A stretch of DNA of 64,000 nt from the NCBI RefSeq assembly GCF_002893625.1, contig NZ_PKMZ01000001.1, positions 1,116,001 to 1,180,000 of the forward strand, read 5' to 3'. Origin of the DNA: Mangrovicella endophytica (GTDB taxonomy: Bacteria; Pseudomonadota; Alphaproteobacteria; Rhizobiales; Rhizobiaceae). Shown in pieces: positions 10,650 to 20,488 of the stretch. Position numbers and translations under genes: made by a program. The first letter of the stretch is position 1. The number at the start of each line of letters is the position of its first letter. Below the pieces are notes generated by a model. The model saw only the letters and a list, made by a program, of their open reading frames with translations, had not been told where the DNA came from and ran no database searches.

Positions 10650-11851
10650 TGATCTCGGTCGCCGAAGCTCTTCAGCGCATCCTTGATGATGCGGCGGCAG
10701 TGCCTGATACCGAAACCGTCGATCTGTCAGCAGCTTGCGGGCGCATTCTCGCCTCGCCCGTCAGCGCGAACCGCACCCAGCCCGGCTTTGCTGCCTCGGC
10801 CATGGACGGTTATGCAGTTCGTGCCGGCGACCTCGCGGCTGACATCAATCAGCCGCTGACGGTGATCGGAGAATCGGCGGCGGGCTCGGCCTTCACCGGC
10901 ACCGTTCGGTTCGGCGAAGCGGTCCGCATCTTCACCGGCGCGCCGGTACCGGATGGCGCCGACGCCGTCCTCATCCAGGAGAACGCCGAAAAGCTGCCGG
11001 ACAGCCGCATCCGTCCGACTGCGCCTGTCGCAGCGGGCCGCAACATCCGCCCGGCAGGCACGGACTTCCAGGCGGGATCGCTGCTGATCGCAGCCTGCCG
11101 GCGGCTGACGCCGGGAACGGTGGCGCTGGCCGCCAGCGCCGGGCATCCACGGCTTGTCGTGCTGCGCCGGCCCAGAGTCGCCATCCTCGCGACGGGCGAC
11201 GAGCTGGTGCGCCCCGGCGAACCGCTGGGACCATCGCAGATCGTGGCGTCCAACAGCTATGGCGTCGCCGCTCTGGTAGAGGCTGCCGGTGGGCGAGCCC
11301 TCGACTATGGTATCGCGCCGGACGACGAGGCAGAGATCTCCGCCCGCCTCGACCAGGCGCTCGCCGAGAAGGCCGACGTCTTCGTCACGATCGGCGGGGC
11401 TTCCGTCGGCGATCACGATCTGGTCGGGACAGTTTTTGCCTCTCGAGGCATCGCGCTCGACTTCTGGAAGGTGGCGATGCGGCCGGGCAAGCCGCTGATG
11501 GCGGGTCGGCTCGGCGATATGCGCATCCTTGGTCTACCGGGCAATCCGGCTTCCAGCATGGTTACGGCCAACCTGTTCCTGCGTCCGCTGATCAAGCGCC
11601 TTGCCGGCTGGCCAGACGAGATCGGCGAAGAGGACGGCGTGCTCGGTGCCGACCTCGCCGCCAACGACGTCAGGACCGACTTCCTCAGAGCCAGGATCGA
11701 GCCGCGCAGCACGCCGCCGCGACTTCTGCCGCTGGCGCGGCAGGATTCCTCGCTCCTATCCGTCTACGCCGAGGCCGATGCCCTGCTGATCCGGCCGCCG
11801 CTCGCGCCGGCGGCGCAGGCCGGCGAACCATGCCGGTTCATTCGCCTGTAA
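10649..11851 (+). CDS. moeA: Molybdopterin molybdenumtransferase (MoeA)
   Basis: Inserts molybdate into adenylated molybdopterin. The 400-residue protein shows MoeA landmarks in order: SAMDGYAV (about residues 50-57), FTGAPVPDGADAV, RPAGTDFQAG, ILATGDELV, IVASNSYGV, TIGGASVGDHD, MRPGKPLMAG and GLPGNPASSMV. The ATG at 10649 shares its A with the moaC stop TGA. It is the last gene of the ppiD-trpD-trpC-moaC-moeA chain. lexA follows after 78 nt with its own operator, so it is probably a separate unit. Confidence 0.97.
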   Translation: MISVAEALQRILDDAAAVPDTETVDLSAACGRILASPVSANRTQPGFAASAMDGYAVRAGDLAADINQPLTVIGESAAGSAFTGTVRFGEAVRIFTGAPVPDGADAVLIQENAEKLPDSRIRPTAPVAAGRNIRPAGTDFQAGSLLIAACRRLTPGTVALAASAGHPRLVVLRRPRVAILATGDELVRPGEPLGPSQIVASNSYGVAALVEAAGGRALDYGIAPDDEAEISARLDQALAEKADVFVTIGGASVGDHDLVGTVFASRGIALDFWKVAMRPGKPLMAGRLGDMRILGLPGNPASSMVTANLFLRPLIKRLAGWPDEIGEEDGVLGADLAANDVRTDFLRARIEPRSTPPRLLPLARQDSSLLSVYAEADALLIRPPLAPAAQAGEPCRFIRL

Positions 11852-11869
11852 TCGCTGCGGGAGCTTGCA

Positions 11870-11884
11870 GAACACAACTAGAAC
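11870..11884 (+). promoter_or_regulatory. LexA (SOS) box upstream of lexA
   Basis: The sequence GAAC-N7-GAAC matches exactly the alphaproteobacterial LexA consensus (GTTC-N7-GTTC on the other strand). It lies 45 nt before the lexA start, where the promoter should be, which fits the known autorepression of lexA. Confidence 0.9.
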
Positions 11885-11894
11885 AGATAGGTTT

Positions 11895-11909
11895 GTTCAG
11901 GTTTTGTTT
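11895..11909 (+). promoter_or_regulatory. Possible second, imperfect LexA box
   Basis: GTTC-N7-GTTT differs from the LexA consensus by one base and lies 10 nt after the perfect box, between it and the lexA start. It could be a weaker second operator, but one mismatch in eight specified bases is also possible by chance. Confidence 0.45.
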
Positions 11910-11929
11910 TGGCAGGTAGGAATCGCCCG

Positions 11930-12664
11930 ATGCTGACGCGTAAGCAGCATGATCTTCTGATGTTCATCAACGAACGTCTGAAGGAAGCTGGCGTGCCCCC
12001 GTCCTTCGACGAGATGAAGGATGCTCTGGAGCTGCGCTCCAAGTCGGGCATCCACCGCCTCATCACCGCGCTCGAGGAACGTGGCTTCATCCGCAGGCTG
12101 CCGAACCGGGCGCGGGCGCTCGAGGTGCTGCGTCTGCCGGAATCGATCCAGAAGGCGACCGCACCCAAGGGGCGGACCGGCTTCACCCCGAGCGTCATCG
12201 AGGGAAGCCGCGGCACGGCGCGCGAGCCGGCGGCGGAGAGTGTCGGCAAGCGTTCGGCCGTCACGGCCAATAATGACGAAACCGGCTTCAGCGTACCGGT
12301 CATGGGACGGATCGCGGCGGGTGTGCCGATCTCGGCGATCCAGAACAATACGCACTCGATCGTCGTGCCGCCGGATATGCTGGGCGGCGGCGAGCATTAC
12401 GCGCTGGAGGTCAAGGGCGACTCGATGATCGAGGCCGGCATCCTTGACGGCGACACCGTGGTGATCCGCCGCTCGGATACGGCAACGCAGGGCGAGATCG
12501 TCGTCGCCTTGGTCGACGACGAGGAAGCGACACTGAAGCGCTTCCGCCGCCGTGGCGACACCGTGGCGCTGGAGGCCGCCAATCCCGCTTACGAAACCAG
12601 GATCTTCGGCTCCGACCGAGTGAAGGTGCAGGGCAAGCTGGTGGGGCTGATCCGCCGCTACTGA
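11930..12664 (+). CDS. lexA: SOS repressor LexA
   Basis: Represses DNA-damage genes and cleaves itself when RecA is activated. The 244-residue protein opens with the winged-helix domain ([17 protein letters not shown], then [21 protein letters not shown]). The hinge cleavage site is A130-G131, the catalytic Ser is S165 in KGDSMIEAG, and the Lys is K203 in ATLKRF. The linker is longer than in E. coli, as usual in alphaproteobacteria. The ATG at 11930 is used because the fold begins there; a start seven codons upstream would sit in the operator region. Regulation: a perfect LexA box at 11870-11884. The stop codon abuts that of comEC. Confidence 0.98.
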   Translation: MLTRKQHDLLMFINERLKEAGVPPSFDEMKDALELRSKSGIHRLITALEERGFIRRLPNRARALEVLRLPESIQKATAPKGRTGFTPSVIEGSRGTAREPAAESVGKRSAVTANNDETGFSVPVMGRIAAGVPISAIQNNTHSIVVPPDMLGGGEHYALEVKGDSMIEAGILDGDTVVIRRSDTATQGEIVVALVDDEEATLKRFRRRGDTVALEAANPAYETRIFGSDRVKVQGKLVGLIRRY

Positions 12665-15289
12665 TCAGCGCAGGTCGAGCGCGTCTGCCGCGTCGAGGTC
12701 CTGGTCTTCGGGCGCCTCGCTAGTGTCGGGCGTCACGGCCCCTTGCTGCGTCGGTGAAACCGGCGTCGCCTCGGTGGTGACCGCTCGACCGGCCGGCCCC
12801 GCAGGCATAGCTTCAGCGCCGTCTCTCTGCGGTCTGGTGGTGGCTTCGTTCGTCCTGCCGATGACGGTGCCTCCCGTGGAAGTCCGTGGCATATGCTGCA
12901 GCGATGGCTTCACGCCGCGCGGCAATGAAGGGTTGGTCTGTCCAGCAGGCAGACCCTGCTCGCGGCGCCAGGACCGCGGCCAAGCCGCGAGCCGATGCCG
13001 ATTCCAGGCACTGGGCGGCGCTTGTATCGAGACGGAGACGTTGGGCCTCCGGCTGTCCTTGGTGGCGCTGATGGCCAGCGAGCCGCTGCGCCGCAATGTC
13101 CGGAGCGTCACCAGGCGTGCCGACGTCGGACAGCGCCGCTGCCGGATGGCACGCGCGACGATGGCGATGTCGGCGTCTTGGCAGGCAGCGTCGGTCTTCT
13201 CGTAGTCGTCCGTCCAGGTGATCCGCAGACCGCCACGTGTCGTCGCGCGGCAGACCGCGTCCACACATCGGAAGGCCGAGGGTTTGCGGGTGTCCCGTAT
13301 CGCTCTGGCAGGCGGATGTTCCGCGAGGACCGCTGCAGCTGCTACTCTTACGGAGGCTTCCTCTGCGTCGGCGCCCGGTTCATCGGTCCGTGTGGATGCG
13401 GCCGGCGCGGAAGCAGGCTCGATCGACGGGGCGAAGGCGCGCTCCCACTGCTCCGATACGAAACGGCTTGGTCGATCCTTGCGATGGATCATCTGCCCGT
13501 TCGCATCGATCAGGGCGATCTCGTTGCCGTCCTCGAAGAGGAGCAGTTCAGGCGGCGGGCCTGCGGGCGCAAGCAGCAGCCCGAGCGCGGCGATGGGCAG
13601 GGCGATCCAGCGCAGACGGCTCGCCAGAAAGGCCAGGAGCACCAAAGCAAGGCTGAGTAGGAGGAGCGCTGCGACGCTCATCCGCCCCGTCGGCGCATCC
13701 GGCATCGTCTCATGGATCGCCCTGGCGATCGCGAACACGGCGCGCAGCCCGTAGCCCATCAGCGTCAGCGGCAGCCAGTCGAGGCCAAGGGGCATGGCGA
13801 CCATCGCGATCAACGCCAGCGGCATGATCCAGAAGCTGAAGAGCGGCAGCGCCAGAAGGTTGGCAATGAGGCCGAAGGGCGCAATGCGCTGGAAGTGGAA
13901 GGCGGCATAGGGGGCGGTCGCCAGACCCGCGATCAGGGAGGAGGCCGCCAGCCCGGCAAAGAAGATGAGGGCCGTCCGCAACCGCGAGCGGTAGCGGCTG
14001 GCGTCGGCCTCCCCCTTGTTCCAGTGATCGGCAATGAGGCGGAACACGCCAACCAAAGCGGCTGTCGCCGAAAACGACATCTGGAAACTCGCCGTCAGCG
14101 CCGCATGCGGTGTCGTGACGAGGATCAGGATCGCGGCGATGCCGACATTGCGCAGTGTGATCGCGGGGCGGTCGAACAGGACGGCGACGAGCATGATCGC
14201 CAGCATGATGTAGGAGCGCAGCAGCGCGACCTCGTCGCCGGCGAGGAGAAGATAGAAGGTGGCAACGACAAGCGCGCCGACCGCCGCGATCTTCTTGACG
14301 GGGAACCGTGTCGCCGCGCCGGGGATAGCGGCCAGCATGCCCCGCAGCACCAGCATGGCAAAGCCTGCGACGATCGCCATGTGCAGGCCCGAGATCGACA
14401 GGACATGCGACAGGCCGGTGGAGCGCAGCCACTCCGTCACGTCGTCGGGAATGCCGGATCGCTCGCCCGTGATCAGCGCGCTGGCGACACCGCCCTCGCC
14501 GCCGCCGATCACGCTGCGGATGCGGTCGCTGATCGTCAGGCGCAGCCGGGTCAGGCGAAATCGCTGCTCATCCAGCCAGGAGACGTCGGATCGCTCATCC
14601 GCGGTCGCCGCGGCAACGTCCGGCGGGCCAAGCCCGAAGCCGCGCGCACCGAGCCCGTCAAAGTAGGCGGCGAAGGCAAAATCATAGGCGCCGGGATAGG
14701 CCGGCCCTGATGGCGGCCCGAGCCGCATCAGCCCCCGATAGAGTTCGCCCACCGCAACCGGCGCATGGCGGCTGGAAACGGTGATCTGAACCTCCTGCGG
14801 CGGCCGCTTCAGTGCCGGCCGCTCTGTTGCCAGCACGCGCAGCCGGTAGCGAATCCGTCCACGCTCGTCGCTGTCGCGCCAGAGGACACGACCGGTCAGG
14901 CGCGCGGTAACGTCGCCGGAGATGATCGTGGTCGCGGTCCGCGCCAGTTCCAGCTGCGCAGACAGGACGCCGAGCGCGGCACATCCGACCAGGATCAGGA
15001 CGGCGCGTGCGGCGCTGTGACGGAGCGCGATGGCGGCGGCTCCGAACAGCCCCGCTGTGAGAATGCCGAGGATGGGCGGCGGTTCGAAGCCGCAGCCATA
15101 AACGAGCACGGCACCCAGCAGGAGCCCGCCCGGGATCAGGAAGAAGCCGGAGCGCGCCGCAGCTTCGGTGGCAAGCTGCTCGGCCCACCACTCCTCGAGG
15201 GTGGCACGATCGAGACGCCGCAGCCTTGCGAGCAGCCGCGAGCGCCGCTGGCTGCGATGGCCGTAGACGATCGCGCCGGCGCCGCTCAC
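12665..15289 (-). CDS. comEC: ComEC/Rec2-family DNA uptake channel protein
   Basis: Predicted inner-membrane channel of 874 residues that would pass single-stranded DNA into the cytosol. An N-terminal soluble/DUF4131 region with two helices is followed by the competence domain: [39 protein letters not shown] and several helices to about residue 560. The zinc beta-lactamase domain of Bacillus ComEC is absent, replaced by a short Cys-containing region (FRCVDAVC, then [11 protein letters not shown] and [12 protein letters not shown]) and about 130 disordered Pro/Thr/Arg-rich residues. The start is a GTG (15287-15289) after GGGGATGACGG. It converges on lexA with no spacing. Natural competence is not implied by this gene alone. 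Confidence 0.9.
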   Translation of the reverse strand: MSGAGAIVYGHRSQRRSRLLARLRRLDRATLEEWWAEQLATEAAARSGFFLIPGGLLLGAVLVYGCGFEPPPILGILTAGLFGAAAIALRHSAARAVLILVGCAALGVLSAQLELARTATTIISGDVTARLTGRVLWRDSDERGRIRYRLRVLATERPALKRPPQEVQITVSSRHAPVAVGELYRGLMRLGPPSGPAYPGAYDFAFAAYFDGLGARGFGLGPPDVAAATADERSDVSWLDEQRFRLTRLRLTISDRIRSVIGGGEGGVASALITGERSGIPDDVTEWLRSTGLSHVLSISGLHMAIVAGFAMLVLRGMLAAIPGAATRFPVKKIAAVGALVVATFYLLLAGDEVALLRSYIMLAIMLVAVLFDRPAITLRNVGIAAILILVTTPHAALTASFQMSFSATAALVGVFRLIADHWNKGEADASRYRSRLRTALIFFAGLAASSLIAGLATAPYAAFHFQRIAPFGLIANLLALPLFSFWIMPLALIAMVAMPLGLDWLPLTLMGYGLRAVFAIARAIHETMPDAPTGRMSVAALLLLSLALVLLAFLASRLRWIALPIAALGLLLAPAGPPPELLLFEDGNEIALIDANGQMIHRKDRPSRFVSEQWERAFAPSIEPASAPAASTRTDEPGADAEEASVRVAAAAVLAEHPPARAIRDTRKPSAFRCVDAVCRATTRGGLRITWTDDYEKTDAACQDADIAIVARAIRQRRCPTSARLVTLRTLRRSGSLAISATKDSRRPNVSVSIQAPPSAWNRHRLAAWPRSWRREQGLPAGQTNPSLPRGVKPSLQHMPRTSTGGTVIGRTNEATTRPQRDGAEAMPAGPAGRAVTTEATPVSPTQQGAVTPDTSEAPEDQDLDAADALDLR

Positions 15290-15438
15290 CCGTCATCCCC
15301 GTCACGACGACGCACTTCGCTCGCGAGCATCGCTTGTCTCGGCCCTGCCCTATGCTACACAGCCGGCATCGAGCGCATGTTGCTCCAGATCCGACCGCAC
15401 GGCTCGGAAAATCTTCACTCCCGATCCACGGAGCCGCC

Positions 15439-16860
15439 ATGACGGACCGCGTCGTGACCCGTTTCGCGCCCTCGCCGACGGGCTTCCTCCACATTGGCGG
15501 TGCTCGCACCGCGCTGTTCAACTGGCTCTATGCCAAGCACACCGGCGGCACGATGCTGCTGCGCATCGAGGATACCGACCGCGAGCGCTCCACCGACGCC
15601 GCAACGGCCGCCATCCTGGACGGGCTGACGTGGATGGGCCTCGACTGGGACGGCGAGCCGATCTCGCAGTTCGCGCGCGCCGCACGCCATCGCGAAGTGG
15701 CCGAGGCGATGCTCGCTCGCGGCATGGCCTATCGCTGCTATGCGACGCAGGCCGAGCTCGAGGAGATGCGCGAGAAGGCTCGGGCAGAAAAGCGCCCGCC
15801 CCGCTATGACGGCCGCTGGCGCGACCGTGACCCGTCCGAGGCGCCGGAAGGCGTTGCGCCGGTCATCCGCCTGCGGGCGCCGCTGGAAGGCGAGACGGTG
15901 GTCCACGACCTCGTGCAAGGCGAGGTGCGCTTCCCCAACAAGGATCTCGACGACCTCGTGCTGCTGCGCTCCGATGGCACGCCCACCTATATGCACGCGG
16001 TCGTCGTCGACGACCATGACATGGGCGTCACCCACATCATCCGCGGTGACGACCATCTGACCAATGCCGGACGCCAGACCCTGATCTACCAGGCGATGGG
16101 CTGGGAGGTGCCGGTCATGGCCCACATCCCGCTGATCCACGGCTCGGACGGCGCCAAGCTCTCCAAGCGGCATGGCGCCCTCGGGGTAGAAGCCTATCGC
16201 GAGATGGGTTACCTCCCCGTGGCTCTGCGCAACTACCTCGTCCGTCTGGGCTGGAGCCATGGCGACGACGAGATCATGTCGACGGCGGACCTCATCCAGT
16301 GGTTCGACATCACCGACGTCAACAAGGGGGCGGCCCGCTTCGACTATGCCAAGCTGGAGGCGGTGAACGGACACTGGATCCGCGCCTCCGACGATGCCGA
16401 TCTCGTCGCCATGCTGATGGTGGAGCGTGATCACCTGCCGAACGGCGCGATCCTCAAGGCGCGGCCCGATGCTGAAGTGCGGGAGAAGCTCACGGCCGCA
16501 ATGCCGGGTCTGAAGGAGCGCGCGAAGACGCTGGTCGAGCTGTGCGAAAGCGCTGCCTATCTCTTTGCGGCGCGGCCGCTGGCGCTCGACGAAAAGGCGG
16601 CAGCCCTTCTCGACGATGCCGGGCGAGCCGTGATCCGCGACCTTGCTGCCGCCTTCGAGACGTTGAGCGACTGGACAGTGGAGCATCTTGAGGGCGCGGT
16701 GCGCTCCTATGCCGAGGAGCAGGGGCTGAAGCTCGGCAAGGCAGCGCAGCCGCTGCGGGCAGCACTGACCGGCAAGAGCACCTCGCCCGGCGTCTTCGAC
16801 GTGCTCGCCGTTCTCGGACGCGACGAATCGCTGGCGCGGCTGCGCGATCAGGCGGCCTGA
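15439..16860 (+). CDS. gltX: Glutamate--tRNA ligase
   Basis: Charges tRNA-Glu with glutamate. The 473-residue class I synthetase has the HIGH-type motif as [15 protein letters not shown] (from residue 17) and the KMSKS-type motif as KLSKRHG. The ATG at 15439 starts exactly at the conserved FAPSPTG block; the long open frame upstream overlaps comEC antisense. Its last six codons plus the stop sit in an 18-bp tandem duplication (RDQAA, stop, RDQAA). Many alphaproteobacteria carry two gltX copies; whether this is the discriminating or the Gln-misacylating form cannot be told. Confidence 0.96.
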   Translation: MTDRVVTRFAPSPTGFLHIGGARTALFNWLYAKHTGGTMLLRIEDTDRERSTDAATAAILDGLTWMGLDWDGEPISQFARAARHREVAEAMLARGMAYRCYATQAELEEMREKARAEKRPPRYDGRWRDRDPSEAPEGVAPVIRLRAPLEGETVVHDLVQGEVRFPNKDLDDLVLLRSDGTPTYMHAVVVDDHDMGVTHIIRGDDHLTNAGRQTLIYQAMGWEVPVMAHIPLIHGSDGAKLSKRHGALGVEAYREMGYLPVALRNYLVRLGWSHGDDEIMSTADLIQWFDITDVNKGAARFDYAKLEAVNGHWIRASDDADLVAMLMVERDHLPNGAILKARPDAEVREKLTAAMPGLKERAKTLVELCESAAYLFAARPLALDEKAAALLDDAGRAVIRDLAAAFETLSDWTVEHLEGAVRSYAEEQGLKLGKAAQPLRAALTGKSTSPGVFDVLAVLGRDESLARLRDQAA

Positions 16861-16878
16861 CGCGATCAGGCGGCCGCA
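16843..16878 (+). repeat. 18-bp tandem duplication across the gltX stop codon
   Basis: The 15-bp string cgcgatcaggcggcc occurs at 16843-16857 and again at 16861-16875, a period of 18. The first copy encodes the last residues of GltX before TGA; the second lies directly after the stop and would read RDQAA again. Confidence 0.92.
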
Positions 16879-16946
16879 CGCGGGCCGACGCTGCACGTGG
16901 CACGGGTCGCGCGAGATGCCGCTGCGCAAGAGTGGCGCCACCCTTG

Positions 16947-16989
16947 TGGCGCTGCAACGAGGCAAGTGCCTCTATTTATGGCGCTGCAA
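16947..16989 (+). repeat. Pair of 11-bp direct repeats upstream of gltA
   Basis: TGGCGCTGCAA occurs at 16947-16957 and 16979-16989, 32 bp apart from start to start. The region also holds a weak promoter-like pair (TTGTTC at 16999-17004, TACCAA at 17022-17027, 17-bp spacing). The repeats could be a regulator site for gltA. This is inference from position only. Confidence 0.5.
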
Positions 16990-17090
16990 GGGCAAAGCTT
17001 GTTCAGCTTATCGCTTTGGAGTACCAAGCGCTCTCCACGGCTTGTGCGGTGCGGCATGACTCACCGCAGCTTCTGCGAAAGGGAGAACGC

Positions 17091-18380
17091 ATGACGGACC
17101 AGGCAAAGTTGATGCTCGGGGGCAAGACCGCGGAACTCGAAGTGCGCTCCGGCTCGGTCGGGCCGGACGTCATGGACATCAGCTCCCTCTACAAGCGGAC
17201 CGGCGCCTTCACCTACGATCCCGGCTTCTCCTCCACCGCCTCCTGCGAATCCAAGATCACCTACATCGATGGCGATGAAGGTATTCTGATGCATCGCGGC
17301 TATCCCATCGAGCAGTTGGCCGAGCGCGGCGACTTCCTGGAGACCTGCTACCTCCTCCTCTATGGCGAGCTGCCGACGGCACGCGAGAAGGACGACTTCG
17401 TCCACCGCGTCACGCACCACACGATGGTGCACGAGCAGATGTCGCGCTTCTATTCCGGCTTCCGCCGCGACGCCCATCCGATGGCGGTGATGGTCGGTTC
17501 GGTCGGCGCCCTCTCGGCATTCTATCACGACTCGACCGACATTGCGGATCCGCACCAGCGCATGGTCGCCTCGATCCGGATGATCGCCAAGACGCCGACG
17601 CTCGGCGCAATGGCCTACAAGTACCACATCGGCCAGCCCTTCGTGTATCCGCGCAACGAGCTCTCCTACGCGGAGAACTTCCTGCACATGTGCTTCGCGG
17701 TGCCCTGCGAGCCCTACAAGATCAACCCGGTTCTCGCCCGCGCGATGGACCGGATCTTCATCCTCCACGCCGATCACGAGCAGAACGCCTCGACCTCGAC
17801 CGTGCGTCTCGCCGGCTCGTCGGGCGCCAATCCCTTCGCCTGCATCGCGGCCGGCATCGCCTGCCTCTGGGGCCCGGCTCATGGCGGCGCCAACGAAGCG
17901 GCGCTCAACATGCTCGGTGAGATCGGCCACAAGGACCGCATCCCCGAGTTCATCGCCCGCGCCAAGGACAAGAACGACCCGTTCCGCCTGATGGGCTTCG
18001 GGCATCGCGTCTACAAGAACTACGATCCGCGCGCCAAGATCATGCAGCAGACCTGCCACGAGGTGCTGGAGGAGCTCGGCATCAAGGACGATCCGCTGCT
18101 CGAAGTCGCCATGGAGCTGGAGCACATCGCGCTCAACGACGACTACTTCGTCGAGAAGAAGCTCTACCCGAACGTCGACTTCTATTCCGGCATCACGCTG
18201 AAGGCGCTCGGCTTCCCCACCACCATGTTCACCGTCCTCTTCGCGGTCGCCCGCACGGTCGGCTGGATCGCGCAGTGGAAGGAGATGATCGAGGATCCGC
18301 AGCAGCGCATCGGCCGTCCGCGCCAGCTCTATACCGGCGCAACCCATCGGGACTACGTGCCGATCGACCAGCGCGGCTGA
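17091..18380 (+). CDS. gltA: Citrate synthase (type I)
   Basis: Condenses acetyl-CoA with oxaloacetate, the entry step of the TCA cycle. The 429-residue protein shows the type I pattern: an N-terminal beta domain ([15 protein letters not shown]), then [16 protein letters not shown] and [13 protein letters not shown] with the oxaloacetate-binding His, and [15 protein letters not shown] with the second His. The active-site Asp lies in the NVDFYSGI segment. The ATG at 17091 has AAAGGGAG 7-8 nt upstream. A terminator follows the gene, and lpxB converges on it. Confidence 0.98.
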   Translation: MTDQAKLMLGGKTAELEVRSGSVGPDVMDISSLYKRTGAFTYDPGFSSTASCESKITYIDGDEGILMHRGYPIEQLAERGDFLETCYLLLYGELPTAREKDDFVHRVTHHTMVHEQMSRFYSGFRRDAHPMAVMVGSVGALSAFYHDSTDIADPHQRMVASIRMIAKTPTLGAMAYKYHIGQPFVYPRNELSYAENFLHMCFAVPCEPYKINPVLARAMDRIFILHADHEQNASTSTVRLAGSSGANPFACIAAGIACLWGPAHGGANEAALNMLGEIGHKDRIPEFIARAKDKNDPFRLMGFGHRVYKNYDPRAKIMQQTCHEVLEELGIKDDPLLEVAMELEHIALNDDYFVEKKLYPNVDFYSGITLKALGFPTTMFTVLFAVARTVGWIAQWKEMIEDPQQRIGRPRQLYTGATHRDYVPIDQRG

Positions 18381-18418
18381 GCGCCGGCTCGTTCAGCTCT
18401 CACGAAGCAAATCAGACG

Positions 18419-18441
18419 ACGGGCGCTGCGGCGCCCGTTTT
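18419..18441. terminator. Terminator between gltA and lpxB
   Basis: An 8-bp stem (18419-18426 with 18431-18438) with a 4-nt loop is followed on plus by TTTC. It lies 38 nt after the gltA stop and immediately beyond the lpxB stop, so it may serve both convergent units. Confidence 0.85.
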
Positions 18442-19613
18442 CATATCCGGCTACGGCCGGCGCGCCGATCCTTGACGGTCTTCAGGACGACGGCCGCCGC
18501 TAGGTCGCCCGGTCTGTGCTCCACCGCCATCGCGCGGCGAATACCGGCGAAGCCCTCGATCTGCGCGCGACGCTCCGGCGTATCGGCGAGAAGCCGCTCC
18601 AGCCGCCGCGCCAGATGCTCCGGCCTGACGAATTCATGGAAATGCTCCGGCACCAGCGGGTGCCCGGCGATGTAGTTCGGCAGCGCCGCTGTCCATCCCG
18701 AGATCAGATGCCGCAACCGGTAACCGATCGGATCGAGCTTGTAGGCCAGCGCCATCGGGACGCCGGCGAGCGCCAGTTCCAGCGAGACCGTTCCCGATGC
18801 CGCGAGGGCCGCATCCGCCTCGCCAAAGGCCTGCCACTTGGCCTCCGCGCCGCTGACGAGGCGCGGCTTCACGGGCCAGTTCGCAACTTCCGCTTCGATC
18901 GCCGGGCGCAGCCGCTCCACCGCAGGCAGCACCGCTTCGACGTCCGGCACGCGCTGCTTGACTAATGCCAGCGTTGCCCCGAAGTCGGCGAGCAGCCGCG
19001 CGATCTCGCCGCGGCGCGAACCCGGCAGGATCAGGAGCGTCGGCGGTGTCGCCGGATGGCGCGGCGGCACGTCTCGGCCCGCGCGTGCCATCAGATCCGC
19101 AAGATGCGGCTCGCTCATCAGGGGATGACCGACATAGGTCGAGGGCGGCCCTCCGAGCTTTGCCATCAGGGCCGGCTCGAAGGGAAAGACGCAGACAGCA
19201 TGATCCACATAGGGCCGCATCGCCGCCGCCCGTTCGGGCCGCCACGCCCAGACCGTCGGCGGCACGTAATTGACGATGGCAATCTCGGGCGCGGCCTGGC
19301 GCACACGCTTGGCGACTCGATGCGAGAAGGTCGGGCTGTCGATGATGACCAGCGCATCGGGCCGCTCCGCGATGACGTGCCGCGTTGCCTGGGCAAGCCT
19401 GCGCAGCAGTTGCGGCAGCCGCGCGATGATGGCGCCAACCCCGATGATCGACAGTTCGCCGATGTCGAAGAGGCTGGTCAGGCCCTCGTCCTGCATCGCC
19501 GGTCCGCCGAGGCCGGTGACCTCCAGATCGGGATCGAGCCTGCGCAGCCCGCGGATCAGGTCGGCGCCGATGCGGTCGCCCGATTCCTCGCCGACGATGA
19601 AGGCGACCTTCAT
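18441..19613 (-). CDS. lpxB: Lipid-A-disaccharide synthase
   Basis: Glycosyltransferase (family GT19) joining UDP-2,3-diacylglucosamine and lipid X into the lipid A disaccharide at the inner membrane. The 390-residue protein has GEESGDRIGADLI at the N terminus, YVPPTVWAWRPERA, VCVFPFEPAL, TYVGHPL, LILPGSRRGEI and ALAASGTVSLELALAGVPM, all LpxB landmarks. The start overlaps the lpxI stop in ATGA, so it is the last gene of the bamA-lpxD-fabZ-lpxA-lpxI-lpxB run. Confidence 0.98.
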   Translation of the reverse strand: MKVAFIVGEESGDRIGADLIRGLRRLDPDLEVTGLGGPAMQDEGLTSLFDIGELSIIGVGAIIARLPQLLRRLAQATRHVIAERPDALVIIDSPTFSHRVAKRVRQAAPEIAIVNYVPPTVWAWRPERAAAMRPYVDHAVCVFPFEPALMAKLGGPPSTYVGHPLMSEPHLADLMARAGRDVPPRHPATPPTLLILPGSRRGEIARLLADFGATLALVKQRVPDVEAVLPAVERLRPAIEAEVANWPVKPRLVSGAEAKWQAFGEADAALAASGTVSLELALAGVPMALAYKLDPIGYRLRHLISGWTAALPNYIAGHPLVPEHFHEFVRPEHLARRLERLLADTPERRAQIEGFAGIRRAMAVEHRPGDLAAAVVLKTVKDRRAGRSRI

Positions 19614-20479
19614 GCCCCCTCCAGCAGACGTTCGGCCGACAGGCCGGTCAGGAACAGACCATGCTTACCGGCGGCGGCAAGAACGGCATCGGCATCGATG
19701 AGGATCGCATGGCCTGCACTCAGTCCGATGCCGGTGAGGCCCGCCCTGCCCGCTTCCTCCATCGTCGAGGCGCCGATGCTCGGCAGATCGAAGCGCAGAT
19801 CCTGCTGCGGCTTGACGCTCTTTACCAGTACGCAGCGCTCGGTACGTCCGATCTTGCCCCCCTGCCGCAGGTCCGCAACGCGCTGCAGCATGGCGCGGGT
19901 GCCTTCGATCGCCTCGAGCGCGATCACACGGTCCGCCGATGCGACCACGGCCTGCCCGATGTCCTGGCGACCGAGAAACCGGACGGCGTCCATGGCGCGC
20001 TCGAGAGCCGCCTCGTCAGCGGCTGTCGGACCACGTCCGGTCAACAGACCGTCCGGCATCAGCAGTTCCGGCGCGATATCGTGCACGGCAAGCGCTTCGA
20101 AACCGCGCCTCTCCAGAAAGCGCGTGACGGCCCGCAATACGCTGTCATCGCCGCCCCGCACGATGCGCAGAACGTCGGGAAGGATCCGGAGCGTCGCGAG
20201 GCTCGGGAAGATCGATCGAAAGTCGGGACGCACCGAGATCGTGCCGCACAGGACCATGCGGACAATCCCCCTCGCCTTCATTTCCGCAATGGCATTGCCG
20301 ACCCGGCCCCATGCATAGTCGCGATGATGGAAGCCCTGCCAATCTTCGCTGCGACCATCGCCGAGAGCGATGATATAGGGCGTCCAGCCATGTGAGGCCG
20401 CCGCGGCAGCAACGAGATGCGGCAGCCGCCCGCCGCCTGCCAGGATGCCGAGGGGTTCGCCGGGGATCCTCGGCTGCAT
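19610..20479 (-). CDS. lpxI: UDP-2,3-diacylglucosamine pyrophosphatase LpxI
   Basis: Hydrolyses UDP-2,3-diacylglucosamine to lipid X and UMP. The 289-residue protein is of the DUF1009/LpxI family known from Caulobacter, which replaces LpxH in alphaproteobacteria: GILAGGGRLPHLVA (residues 11-24), LCGTISVRPDF, GGDDSVLRAV, and a C-terminal catalytic half with KSVKPQQDLRFDLPSIG and ending in GKHGLFLTG. It lies between lpxA (9-nt gap) and lpxB (4-nt overlap), completing the pathway in one operon. Confidence 0.96.
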   Translation of the reverse strand: MQPRIPGEPLGILAGGGRLPHLVAAAAASHGWTPYIIALGDGRSEDWQGFHHRDYAWGRVGNAIAEMKARGIVRMVLCGTISVRPDFRSIFPSLATLRILPDVLRIVRGGDDSVLRAVTRFLERRGFEALAVHDIAPELLMPDGLLTGRGPTAADEAALERAMDAVRFLGRQDIGQAVVASADRVIALEAIEGTRAMLQRVADLRQGGKIGRTERCVLVKSVKPQQDLRFDLPSIGASTMEEAGRAGLTGIGLSAGHAILIDADAVLAAAGKHGLFLTGLSAERLLEGA

Positions 20480-20488
20480 CGAAAGAAC

